From assembly GCA_035452965.1 (NCBI GenBank), contig DAOTCE010000006.1, forward strand, positions 113,159-177,158: DNA of 64,000 nt, read 5' to 3'. Position 1 is the first letter of the stretch; each line of letters opens with the position of its first letter. The notes below the pieces were generated by a model. The model had not been told where the DNA came from and searched no databases. It worked only from the letters and a program-made list of their open reading frames with translations. This DNA comes from Candidatus Paceibacterota bacterium (lineage in GTDB: Bacteria > Verrucomicrobiota > Verrucomicrobiia > Limisphaerales > UBA8199). The position numbers and the translations under genes were made by a program. Positions 45,007 through 53,440 of this stretch are shown here, one piece after another.

Positions 45007-46883
45007 AGCATCGGCCACACGGCCGCGGCCGCCAGGAGCACCAGCAGGGCCGCGGCGCAAATCACGCCGCCGCGCGCCAGCCACGCCTCGCTCAACAGGC
45101 CGTGCAGGTGGTAGTTGTTGGTCGCCACGTCATGCTCGGTGTTGCCCGCGCCCAGGAAGCGCGTGCTGCTGTGCAGGTTGGCCCCGCCCAGGTAGGCGTC
45201 TGTGACCCGGACCCCGCGCCCGTAGTTGATGAAGCTGAGCGGGAAGAGCAGAATCATCACCATCATAATGGTCATGATGACCACGTTGCCGTGGGTCAAC
45301 ACGCCGCATTGCCCGTAAACGGACACCACGTAGGGCTGGATGAGCCAGGCCGAGATGAGCGGAAACAGCAGGCAGGCCAGGGCCGTGACCACGGACAGGC
45401 CGGACAGCGCGATGTTCTGGCCCAGGGCCAGCGTTTGCGCGACCGCTTGCCGGGGCCGCTGGACCTCGAGCAGTTTGCCGATCCACTTGACCCAGAAGAA
45501 CAGCGTGGCCGCGCTGCCGAAGACTAGGAAGATGGAGAGGGACGGGGCGGCGTCCACTACCGCTTTGAGCACGGCCCATTTGCTGATCAGCATGCCGAAG
45601 GGGGCCAGGAACATGCCCGCCATCCCCAACTGCATCATCACCGCCACCCGCGGCATGTTCAGAACCAGGCCGCTCATCGCCTCGATGTCGCGGCTGTGCA
45701 GGCGGTGCTCCACCACCCCGACGCAGAGGAAGAGCAGGCACTTGGCCGCCGCGTGGAAAATGATCAGCAGGATGCCCGCCCACACCGCCTCGTGCGTTCC
45801 GATGCCGCCGCACAGCACGATCAAGCCCAGATTGGCGATGGTGGACCACGCCAGCACCTTCTTTGCGTCGCTGGTGGTGATGGCGGCCAGGGAGCCCGCC
45901 AGGAACGTCACCGCGCCCACCAGGGCCACCAGGTAACCCACCGCCGTCCCGGTGACCACCGGCGCCATGCGCAGCACCAGGTAAACGCCGGCTTTGACCA
46001 TCGTGCTGGAGTGCAGCAGGGCGGAGATGGGCGTGGGCGCGACCATGGCGCCGAGCAGCCAGCTTGAGAAGGGCAGTTGCGCCGACTTGGTGATGCCCGC
46101 GAAACAGAGCAGCGCGGCCGGCAGCAGGGCCAGCGAATGTTGGGAGCCGGCGAGCGTCCGCAGCTCGATGCTCCCGCTTTGGCGCGCAAACCAGGCGATC
46201 GCCAGCGCGAACCCCAGCCCCCCGGCCAGGTTCATCACCAGCGCCCGCAGGGCGTTGGCCCGCGCCTCTTGCGTCCCCGTGTAGCCGATCAGCAGGAAGG
46301 AGCACAGCGTCGTGATTTCCCAGAACAGGAACAGCCAGAGCAGGTTGTTGCTGAAGATGAGGCCGAACATGGCGCCCGTGAAGATGAACAGCAGCCCGAA
46401 GAACAGCGGCCGCCGGTCCGGCACTTCGGGATGGGCCGCCCGGTGATACTCGCGCATGTAGCCCAGCGCGTAGAGGCATATCCCCCCGCCCACCAGGCCG
46501 TTGATCAGGGCCATGGTGATGGACAGCTTGTCCGCCAGGAGATTGTGCGCGGCCTTCAATTCCGCCCCGTGCGCCCATTCCAGCCAGGCCATCAGCCCCG
46601 CCTGGGCCAGCATCAGCCCCACGATCCACGGGCGCCGCGCCCGCAGGCCCACGTAAATCACGTAGAGCCCCATGGCCCCTTCGATCGCCATGAGCGCGGC
46701 GTTCAGCCAGTGATAATCCAGCGGCAGGAGGTCCGGCGCGGGCAGCACCGCCAGCGCCAGCACCCCGGCGCAGATCAGCAACGTGACGGCGCTAACCAGA
46801 ATCTTGCGAAACGGGTCGGACTTCAACCACAGCAGCCCCGCACCAGCGGCGATGGGGCCGAGAATTAATGCTGGAACAAGCAT
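45003..46883 (-). CDS. echA: Ech-type hydrogenase membrane subunit EchA (NuoL-like antiporter subunit)
   Basis: 626 residues from ATG 46883 (MLVPALILGPIAAGAG); longer in-frame extensions run through unrelated Pro/Arg-rich sequence and were rejected. About 15 transmembrane helices of the NuoL/M/MrpA fold, with conserved LFLFWEITTLCSFLLIGYTG (lysine/glutamate pair region), KSAQLPFSSWLLGAMVAPTP and IFHAAAKCLLFLCVGVVEH. It pumps H+ or Na+. It is the first gene of the operon echABCDEF, the same order as the Methanosarcina and clostridial ech operons. Confidence 0.93.
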   Translation of the reverse strand: MLVPALILGPIAAGAGLLWLKSDPFRKILVSAVTLLICAGVLALAVLPAPDLLPLDYHWLNAALMAIEGAMGLYVIYVGLRARRPWIVGLMLAQAGLMAWLEWAHGAELKAAHNLLADKLSITMALINGLVGGGICLYALGYMREYHRAAHPEVPDRRPLFFGLLFIFTGAMFGLIFSNNLLWLFLFWEITTLCSFLLIGYTGTQEARANALRALVMNLAGGLGFALAIAWFARQSGSIELRTLAGSQHSLALLPAALLCFAGITKSAQLPFSSWLLGAMVAPTPISALLHSSTMVKAGVYLVLRMAPVVTGTAVGYLVALVGAVTFLAGSLAAITTSDAKKVLAWSTIANLGLIVLCGGIGTHEAVWAGILLIIFHAAAKCLLFLCVGVVEHRLHSRDIEAMSGLVLNMPRVAVMMQLGMAGMFLAPFGMLISKWAVLKAVVDAAPSLSIFLVFGSAATLFFWVKWIGKLLEVQRPRQAVAQTLALGQNIALSGLSVVTALACLLFPLISAWLIQPYVVSVYGQCGVLTHGNVVIMTIMMVMILLFPLSFINYGRGVRVTDAYLGGANLHSSTRFLGAGNTEHDVATNNYHLHGLLSEAWLARGGVICAAALLVLLAAAAVWPML

Positions 46884-47119
46884 TACGACAATTGGCGGGG
46901 ATGCTACACCCCCTGCTTGCCAATTCCCAGCCCAACCTTTGCTCTCGCCGAAGGCGCCGCCCCAATCCTCGACGAAGGCAGGGCGGTTTCGCTGTACACC
47001 GCCGGCGGCGGGTGCGGGTTGCGGGTCGCTTGAATTGGGGCGCGGGTTGGGGAAGAGTAGGAGCCGATATGCGGCAACCGGAAAAATGGACGGTCTGACC
47101 CGGGCGAGGATTTGAGTTC

Positions 47120-49060
47120 TTGAACGGCTTGGTATTGCTTCCTTATCCCCGCTGGGTGCGGCGTTTGCCGGGATGTTACCGGCTGCCGCAGCGCGGGGTG
47201 CTGCACCTGGACGCCGGGCTGCCGCGGGAGCGGGTGCTGTGGCCCGTGGCGGCGCGGGTGAAGTCGGCGGCGGCGGAGGCGGGGGTCGAGCTGGAGGTAG
47301 CAACGGGACCGGCGCAGCATCCGCGGCTGGCGATTCGCGCGGTGCAGAGCGCCGCCGCACCGGCCCAAGCCCAGGGATATGAGCTGCGCATCGGTTCGGA
47401 TGGGGTGACGTTGTTGTACCGGGAGGAAGGGGGGTTGCGGGCGGGAACGGCGACGCTGCGCCAGTTGTTGCGCGGGCACGGGCGGCGGCTGCCGCGGGTG
47501 CGGATTCGGGATTACCCGGATTTCGCGCGGCGGGGAGTGATGCTGGATGTGTCGCGCGGACGGGTGCCCCGCCTGGACACGTTGCTGGAGCTGGCCGGGG
47601 ACCTGGCTGATTTCAAGGTCAATGAGCTGCAGCTTTACACGGAGCACACGTTCGCTTACCGGAACTACGAGCCAGTCTGGCGCGGCTGGGGGCCGTTGAC
47701 AGGCGAGGACATTTTGCGGCTGGACGCGCGGTGCCGCGAGCTGGGGATTGATTTGGTGCCCAATCAAAACTCGTTCGGGCATTTGCGGTATTGGCTGGCC
47801 TACCCGCCGCTCCGGAAGCTGGCGGAGGTGCGCGCGCCTTACGCCTGCGCGGGCGGCGCGTATCTCCGCTACCCGGCGACGCTGGCCCCGAACCATCCGG
47901 ACACCCTGCCCTTCCTGCGCGGGCTTTATGACGAGCTGCTGCCGCATTTCAGCAGCGGGCGGTTCAATGTCGGTTGCGACGAGACGTGGGACCTCGGGCG
48001 CGGCCAAAGCCGGCGGCTTTGCCAGGCTAAAGGGGCCGGTCGGGTGTATGTGGATTTCTTGAAGCAAGTGCACCGGGAAGTCTCGGCGCGCGACCGGCGG
48101 ATGATGTTTTGGGGGGACATGATGTTGAAACACCCCGAGCTGGTGCGGGAGCTGCCGCGGGAGATGGTCGCGCTGGCCTGGGGCTACGAGGCAACTTACC
48201 CGTTCGCGGTCGAGGCGGAACGGTGGGCGCAAGCCGGGCACCCGTTTTACGTCTGCCCCGGGACGTCCACGTGGATGAGCCTGATCGGGAAGCATGACGT
48301 GGCGTTTGCCAACTTGCGCCAGGCGGCGGCCGCGGGGTCCCGCCACGGGGCGCAGGGTTACTTGAACACGGATTGGGGCAACGGCGGGCACCCGCAGCCG
48401 CTGGCGGTGAGCTACCTGCCGTATCTGCTCGGCGCGGCGCTGAGCTGGTGCGCGGCGACGGCGGATGAGCGGCTGCTGGTGCCGGTGATCAGCCGGGATG
48501 TGTTCCAGGATCCCAGCCGGCGCCTGGCCGAGGCGGCGCTGGGGCTGGGCTGGGCGCACCGGAAGTTCGAGTATTGCGCGCTGAACGTTACGCCGTTCGG
48601 GGCGGTGATCGCCGCGCCGCGCCCGCGCACCGGGGAGCTGGATTGCCGGGACGGGCTGAAGTATTACGCGCGCATTCCGGCGGCGAAGGTCCGCGCGGCG
48701 CTGGAGGAGGTGGAGAGGCTGCGGGGGACGCTGCCGCGCGCGCCCGCGTCCGGCCGCCGGGGGGAGATGTTCGCGCTGGAGCTGGACCTGGCGGCGCGGA
48801 TGGCGGCGGAGTCGTGCCGGATCATGCTCTGGCAGCAGGCGGTCGCCGGGGGAGGAGGGCCGGGGGCGCGGCGGCTGGCCCGCGCAGGCGTGCGCGCTTT
48901 GGACGAACTGGACCGGGAGTTTCGCCGATACTGGCCGCGGCGGAACAAGGGCACCACCGCAAAGTGCTCGACATTCCTGCAGTGGCGGAGGGAAGATTAC
49001 CGGCGCGGCACGGTTCATTTTGCGCCGGAGGCGGCGCGGGTTCCGGAGCCGGCACTGTGA
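47120..49060 (+). CDS. GH20-like beta-N-acetylhexosaminidase
   Basis: 646 residues. It starts at TTG 47120, as no ATG or GTG occurs before the conserved region. An N-terminal alpha/beta domain (LVLLPYPRWV, later LRQLLRG) leads into a TIM barrel with IRDYPDFARRGVMLDVSRGR and LQLYTEHTFAY. The catalytic Asp-Glu pair is seen in FNVGCDETWDLG (near residue 290), as in GH20. No signal peptide is visible, so it may act in the cytoplasm on internalised amino sugars or glycolipids. It is divergent from the ech operon. Confidence 0.8.
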   Translation: MNGLVLLPYPRWVRRLPGCYRLPQRGVLHLDAGLPRERVLWPVAARVKSAAAEAGVELEVATGPAQHPRLAIRAVQSAAAPAQAQGYELRIGSDGVTLLYREEGGLRAGTATLRQLLRGHGRRLPRVRIRDYPDFARRGVMLDVSRGRVPRLDTLLELAGDLADFKVNELQLYTEHTFAYRNYEPVWRGWGPLTGEDILRLDARCRELGIDLVPNQNSFGHLRYWLAYPPLRKLAEVRAPYACAGGAYLRYPATLAPNHPDTLPFLRGLYDELLPHFSSGRFNVGCDETWDLGRGQSRRLCQAKGAGRVYVDFLKQVHREVSARDRRMMFWGDMMLKHPELVRELPREMVALAWGYEATYPFAVEAERWAQAGHPFYVCPGTSTWMSLIGKHDVAFANLRQAAAAGSRHGAQGYLNTDWGNGGHPQPLAVSYLPYLLGAALSWCAATADERLLVPVISRDVFQDPSRRLAEAALGLGWAHRKFEYCALNVTPFGAVIAAPRPRTGELDCRDGLKYYARIPAAKVRAALEEVERLRGTLPRAPASGRRGEMFALELDLAARMAAESCRIMLWQQAVAGGGGPGARRLARAGVRALDELDREFRRYWPRRNKGTTAKCSTFLQWRREDYRRGTVHFAPEAARVPEPAL

Positions 49061-49070
49061 GCATGGAGCT

Positions 49071-49778
49071 ATGGCAATCGCGGACTTGCGACGAGAATAT
49101 AGTTTGACCGGTTTGCGCCGAAGGGATTTGGACCCGGACCCGATGGCGCAGTTCAAGCTTTGGTTCGACCAGGCGGCGGGGGCGCGGGCCGGCGGCCGGG
49201 TGCGGAAGTTTTGCATCCGCGCTTACAAGGCGCTGCTGCTGGCCGCAGGCGGGGAGCCGCTGGACTTGACGGCGGCGACGCTGGCCACGGCCGACAAGCA
49301 GGGGCGGCCGTCGGCGCGGGTGGTGCTGCTCAAAGGGGTGGACGCGCGCGGGTTTGTGTTCTTCACCAATTACGAAAGCCGCAAAGGGCGGGAGCTGGGC
49401 GAAAACCCGCACGCGGCGCTGGTGTTTTACTGGTCTCACCAGGAGCGACAAGTATGCGTGACGGGACAGGTGAGGCCGCTGCCGGCGGCGGAGTCGGACG
49501 CGTATTTTCAGTCTCGCCCGCGAGGCAGCCGCGTGGCGGCCTGGGCCTCGCACCAGAGCGCGGTGATACGCGACCGGGCGGCGCTGGAAGAACAATGGCG
49601 GCAGGTGGAGGCCCAGCACGCGGGCCGGGAAGTGCCGCGTCCGCCGTTTTGGGGCGGGTACGTGCTTGCGCCCGGGCGGCTCGAATTCTGGCAGGGGCGG
49701 CCCAACCGGCTGCACGACCGGTTTCGCTACACGCGGCAGGCAGATGCGCGGTGGTTGATCGAGCGCTTGTCGCCGTAA
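49071..49778 (+). CDS. pdxH: Pyridoxamine 5'-phosphate oxidase with internal insertion
   Basis: 235 residues from ATG 49071. PdxH uses FMN and O2 to make pyridoxal 5'-phosphate. Key segments are VVLLKGVDARGFVFFTNYESRKG, HQERQVCVTGQ, YFQSRPRGSRVAAWAS and WGGYVLAPGRLEFWQG with RLHDRF. Near residues 35-60 an extra stretch (GGRVRKFCIRAYKALLLAAG) interrupts the usual 'EP-AM-LATA' helix-strand link, making it about 20 residues longer than typical. The stop TAA (49776-49778) touches the left end of a 125-bp palindromic repeat. Confidence 0.88.
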   Translation: MAIADLRREYSLTGLRRRDLDPDPMAQFKLWFDQAAGARAGGRVRKFCIRAYKALLLAAGGEPLDLTAATLATADKQGRPSARVVLLKGVDARGFVFFTNYESRKGRELGENPHAALVFYWSHQERQVCVTGQVRPLPAAESDAYFQSRPRGSRVAAWASHQSAVIRDRAALEEQWRQVEAQHAGREVPRPPFWGGYVLAPGRLEFWQGRPNRLHDRFRYTRQADARWLIERLSP

Positions 49779-49902
49779 GAGCCTGTTTGAAAATGCCGGT
49801 CTAACGCCGGGTGCGGACACCCGGCCTGCAGGGAATCGGCGAAAAGGCGCCATCCTGTAGGCCCGGTCCCCTGACCGGGCGAATTCTCAAACAAGCTCTC
49901 AG
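49778..49902. repeat. 125-bp palindromic repeat, copy 2
   Basis: Gap-free 96% match to 38821-38945, with five differences. Terminal arms are GAGCCTGTTTGA at the left and TCAAACAAGCTC at the right. Internal hairpins are CCGGGTG-cgga-CACCCGG and GCCCGGTC-ccct-GACCGGGC. It begins on the last base of the pdxH stop codon. It could also act as a terminator. The following 207 bp to 50109 show nothing I recognise. Confidence 0.8.
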
Positions 49903-50109
49903 ATTTGCCGGCAAGGCCTTGGTCCTGGTTGGGGCCGCCCTGCCGAGGCGGCTAAACGGTGACGCTCTCGGCGAGATCGCCCTGGAGGGATTACATTTAA
50001 CGCAATATTTAACTTGCCTTCCCGCTGCGCGGGCGCAAATTCACGGATGTGGCTGTGGTTATGCCGCTTGCGCCGTTGTGCGGGGAGGCATGCCGGAGCC
50101 GACGCAATC

Positions 50110-50673
50110 ATGACAGGGACAGACGACAGCGAAAGTCGGATGGGGGCAAAAGCGCCCCGGTCAGTGGTGGTCGTGTATGAGGATTCAGCCGCGCGCGAGC
50201 GGGCGGTGGACTTCTGCGATCAACTGGCGGCCCGGTTCAGGGAGCGATGCAAGTTTGACGTAAGCTGGTGGTCCTTCGAGCTGCTGGCGGAGCTCGGCTC
50301 GGCGAGCCAGGCGGCGCAAAGGGCCGCGGAGGCGGAGGTGGTCGTGGTCGCCGCCGCGCCGGAAGGTGATTTTGCGCCGTCCGTCAAGGAGTGGCTCGAT
50401 CGCTGGCTGGCCCAGCGGGCCAAGCGGGAAGGCATGCTGGCGGGATTGCTGGAGGCGGAGCCCAGCCCAGGCAACCTCGAGGGGCCCAAGGCCCAGCAGC
50501 TCCGCCAGGCCGCGCACCGCGGGGAGGTTGTTTACGTGACGCAGGTGCCCCAGGAGACCCGGCACACAATGCCGGATTCGCTCGATTCATATTCCAGCCG
50601 CGCCGACCATGTCACCAGCCTGCTGCAGGACATTCTGCGCCAGCCGCCGCCGCCCCCCCCCACGCTCCCTTGA
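50110..50673 (+). CDS. Unknown 187-residue protein
   Basis: Starts ATG 50110 (MTGTDDSESRMGAKAPRSVV). The first half has an alternating strand-helix pattern (SVVVVYEDSAARERAVDFCD, EVVVVAAAPEGD) that suggests a small Rossmann-like or response-receiver-like fold, but I see no phosphorylation Asp or nucleotide loop. The end is a poly-proline tail (QPPPPPPTLP). It is convergent with gyrA, with a 21-bp gap. No function is assigned. Confidence 0.6.
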   Translation: MTGTDDSESRMGAKAPRSVVVVYEDSAARERAVDFCDQLAARFRERCKFDVSWWSFELLAELGSASQAAQRAAEAEVVVVAAAPEGDFAPSVKEWLDRWLAQRAKREGMLAGLLEAEPSPGNLEGPKAQQLRQAAHRGEVVYVTQVPQETRHTMPDSLDSYSSRADHVTSLLQDILRQPPPPPPTLP

Positions 50674-50694
50674 GCGGGCGCGGTTTGGCGCGGC

Positions 50695-53361
50695 CTAGCT
50701 GGCGCCGGCCTGTCCGGCCGCATCGTCTTCCTGCTGCTCGCTGATCACCGGCGCGATGGCTTGCAGTTTGTCGCCTTCGGCTAGGTTGATGAGCTTGACG
50801 CCCTGCGTGTTGCGGCCCGCTTCGCGGATGTCCTTGACAAAGATGCGCACCAACTGCCCGCCCGAGGTAATCAGCATGATTTCATCCGCATCGCGCACGG
50901 TGAGCGCGCCGACGACCGCGCCGGTCTTCTCGTTGGCCTTCATGGTGATGATGCCTTTGCCGCCGCGGGATTGCAGCCGGTAAACCTGCTCGACGGTGCC
51001 ATCCTCGCGGACGAGGTCGAAGGGAGTGCGTTTCCCAATGCCGTTTTCACCAGCCACCAGCAGGGTCGCGTCGCGGTTGGTCACGGCCAGGGCCACGACC
51101 GCATCGTCTCTTTCGAGGTTGATGCCTCGCACGCCGGCGGCCGGGCGGCCCATGGCGCGCACGTCCTCTTCGGAAAAGCGGATGCTCATGCCGTCGCGCG
51201 TGATGAGAACGACCTGGTCGCGGCCCGAGGTCAGCTTCACCTCGATCAGGGCGTCGCCCGGCTCAATGCCAATGGCAATGATGCCTCCTTTGCGGACGTT
51301 GGCGAAGTCCTCGAGCGGGGTCTTCTTGACCGTGCCTTGCTGGGTGGCGAAGAAGAGGAAGCCCGGCTGCTGCCAGGTGGTGTCTTCCTTGTTGGGGCCG
51401 GTGCGGGCTTCGATGCGGATGAGGGCGGCGATGGTCTCGTCGGATTTGAGCTCGAGCAGGTTGGCAATGCTGCGGCCTTTGGCGACACGGCCCATGTCGG
51501 GGATCTCGTGCACGCGCTCCACATACACCCGCCCGGTGTTGGTGAAGAACATCAGGTGATCGTGCGTGCCGGCGCTGAACAGGTGCTCGATGAAGTCCCG
51601 GTCCTCCTCGCCCGCGCCGTCGCGGGTGGTCATGCCAATCACCCCTTTGCCGCCGCGGCGCTGGGCGCGGTAGGAGCTGATGTTGGTCCGCTTGATGAGG
51701 CCGGTGTGCGTCAGGGTGATGATAACCCCTTCGTTCGCAATGAGGTCCTCGATGGCAATTTCGCCTTCGTCGGGCACCAGGTCCGTCCGGCGGGGCGTGG
51801 CATATTTTTCTTTGATGGCCTGCAGCTCGGCTTTGATGATGGCGAGCACGCGGGCTTCTTTGGCCAGGATGTCGAGGAGGTCCTTGATCCGGGCCATTAA
51901 GTCGCGGTATTCGGCCCGCACCTTGTCAATTTCCAGCCCGGTCAACTGGTAGAGGCGCAGTTCGAGGATGGCGTTGGCTTGCGCCTCGCTGAAGGAGTAG
52001 CGGCCGCTCACCAGGCGCGCCTCGCTGCGGATGAGGATGCCTATCTTCTCCACCTGCGCGCGCGTAAAGTCGAAGGCCAGCAGCTTGATTTTCGCCTCCT
52101 CGCGGGTGGCTGAGTGGCGGATGATGCGGATGAACTCGTCCAGGTTGGAAAGGGCAATCAGGTAGCCTTCCAGCAGCTCCGCCCGCTCTTCGGCCTTCCG
52201 CAGCTCGTGCCGGGTCCGGCGGACAACCACCTCGCGCCGGTGTTCGATGTAGCAGTTGATCAGGTCCTTCAGCCCGAGGGTCTTGGGCCGGCCATGGTCA
52301 ATGGCCAGCGCATTGACGGCAAAGGCCGATTCGAGCGCGGTGTGCCGGTAAAGGTTGTTGATCACCACCTTGGGCACCGCATCGCGCTTGATTTCTATGA
52401 CGACACGCGTGTTCTCATCCGACTCGTCCCGCACGGCGGTGATGTCGGTGATGGTTTTTTCGTTGACCAGGTCGGCAATCCGCTCGACCAGCACGGCGCG
52501 GTTTACGTTGTACGGGATTTCGGTGATGATAATTTGCTCCCGGCCGCCTTTGAGTTCTTCGAGGCCGACTTTGCCCCGGACTTTTACGCTGCCGCGGCCG
52601 GTCAGGAAGTACTGCTTGATTCCTTCCAGGCCGCAGACCATGCAGCCGGTCGGGAAGTCCGGCCCTTTGACATGCTGCATGAGTTCCTTGAGGGTGATGT
52701 CGGGTTTGTCAATCTGTGCGCAGACGCCGTCAATGATTTCGCCCAGGTTGTGCGGCGGCATGTTGGTGGCCATGCCGACCGCGATGCCGGTGCCGCCGTT
52801 GACCAGGAGGTTGGGGAACGCGGAGGGAAAGACGGTGGGTTCGGTGCGGGTCTCGTCGTAATTGGGGACAAAATCCACCGTTTCCTTGTCCATGTCCTCC
52901 ATCATTATGGCCCCAAGCGGGGCCAGGCGCGCTTCGGTGTAGCGCATGGCCGCCGGCGGATCGCCCTCGACGGAGCCGAAGTTCCCCTGCCCTTCCACGA
53001 GGCGTTCGCGCATGGCCCACGGCTGCGCCATGTGCACGAGGGTCGGGTAGATCGCCTGGTCGCCGTGCGGATGGTAGTTGCCCATGGTTTCGCCCACGAT
53101 CTTGGCGCACTTGAGGTGCTTGCGGTTGGGCATAACCCCCAGGTCGTTCATCGCGTAGAGGATGCGGCGTTGGGACGGCTTCAGGCCATCCCGCGCGTCG
53201 GGCAGCGCGCGAGAGATAATCACCGACATGGAGTAATCCAGGAACGAGTTCTTGATTTCCTCGGCGACGTTGATTTTCGCCACTTTTTCGTTGGCGGCGA
53301 ACAAGGGCGTGCTGCTCGCGGGCACTGCCGGTGTCTCGTTAGGTTCGGTCGGTTCGGGCAT
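50695..53361 (-). CDS. gyrA: DNA gyrase subunit A
   Basis: 888 residues. GyrA breaks and rejoins DNA in the gyrase tetramer. The catalytic Tyr is Y141 (AAMRYTEARL), and the GyrA box QRRGGKG is present, which marks gyrase rather than topoisomerase IV ParC. The beta-pinwheel C-terminal domain occupies the last about 320 residues. In the quinolone-resistance region HPHGDQAIYPTLV, the positions equal to E. coli Ser83 and Asp87 are Gln102 and Pro106, which is unusual. It lies 79 bp downstream of gyrB on the same strand. Confidence 0.96.
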   Translation of the reverse strand: MPEPTEPNETPAVPASSTPLFAANEKVAKINVAEEIKNSFLDYSMSVIISRALPDARDGLKPSQRRILYAMNDLGVMPNRKHLKCAKIVGETMGNYHPHGDQAIYPTLVHMAQPWAMRERLVEGQGNFGSVEGDPPAAMRYTEARLAPLGAIMMEDMDKETVDFVPNYDETRTEPTVFPSAFPNLLVNGGTGIAVGMATNMPPHNLGEIIDGVCAQIDKPDITLKELMQHVKGPDFPTGCMVCGLEGIKQYFLTGRGSVKVRGKVGLEELKGGREQIIITEIPYNVNRAVLVERIADLVNEKTITDITAVRDESDENTRVVIEIKRDAVPKVVINNLYRHTALESAFAVNALAIDHGRPKTLGLKDLINCYIEHRREVVVRRTRHELRKAEERAELLEGYLIALSNLDEFIRIIRHSATREEAKIKLLAFDFTRAQVEKIGILIRSEARLVSGRYSFSEAQANAILELRLYQLTGLEIDKVRAEYRDLMARIKDLLDILAKEARVLAIIKAELQAIKEKYATPRRTDLVPDEGEIAIEDLIANEGVIITLTHTGLIKRTNISSYRAQRRGGKGVIGMTTRDGAGEEDRDFIEHLFSAGTHDHLMFFTNTGRVYVERVHEIPDMGRVAKGRSIANLLELKSDETIAALIRIEARTGPNKEDTTWQQPGFLFFATQQGTVKKTPLEDFANVRKGGIIAIGIEPGDALIEVKLTSGRDQVVLITRDGMSIRFSEEDVRAMGRPAAGVRGINLERDDAVVALAVTNRDATLLVAGENGIGKRTPFDLVREDGTVEQVYRLQSRGGKGIITMKANEKTGAVVGALTVRDADEIMLITSGGQLVRIFVKDIREAGRNTQGVKLINLAEGDKLQAIAPVISEQQEDDAAGQAGAS

Positions 53362-53440
53362 AATGCTGGTTGGCGGCTCCGGTCGCGGGTTCAGCCAATC
53401 GGGTCGGCCGGACGGCGCCGGCAGATCGGCGCTGCGCCGC

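Noticed and set aside
46884..47360. N-terminal extension of EchA upstream of 46883
   Set aside because: The extension is Pro/Ala/Arg-rich and antisense to GH20; EchA/NuoL proteins start with the hydrophobic helix at 46883.
46904..49216. 770-codon open frame on the minus strand opposite the GH20 and pdxH genes
   Set aside because: Arg/Pro-rich composition with no domain; it mirrors two clear plus-strand genes in very GC-rich DNA, where antisense frames stay open by chance.
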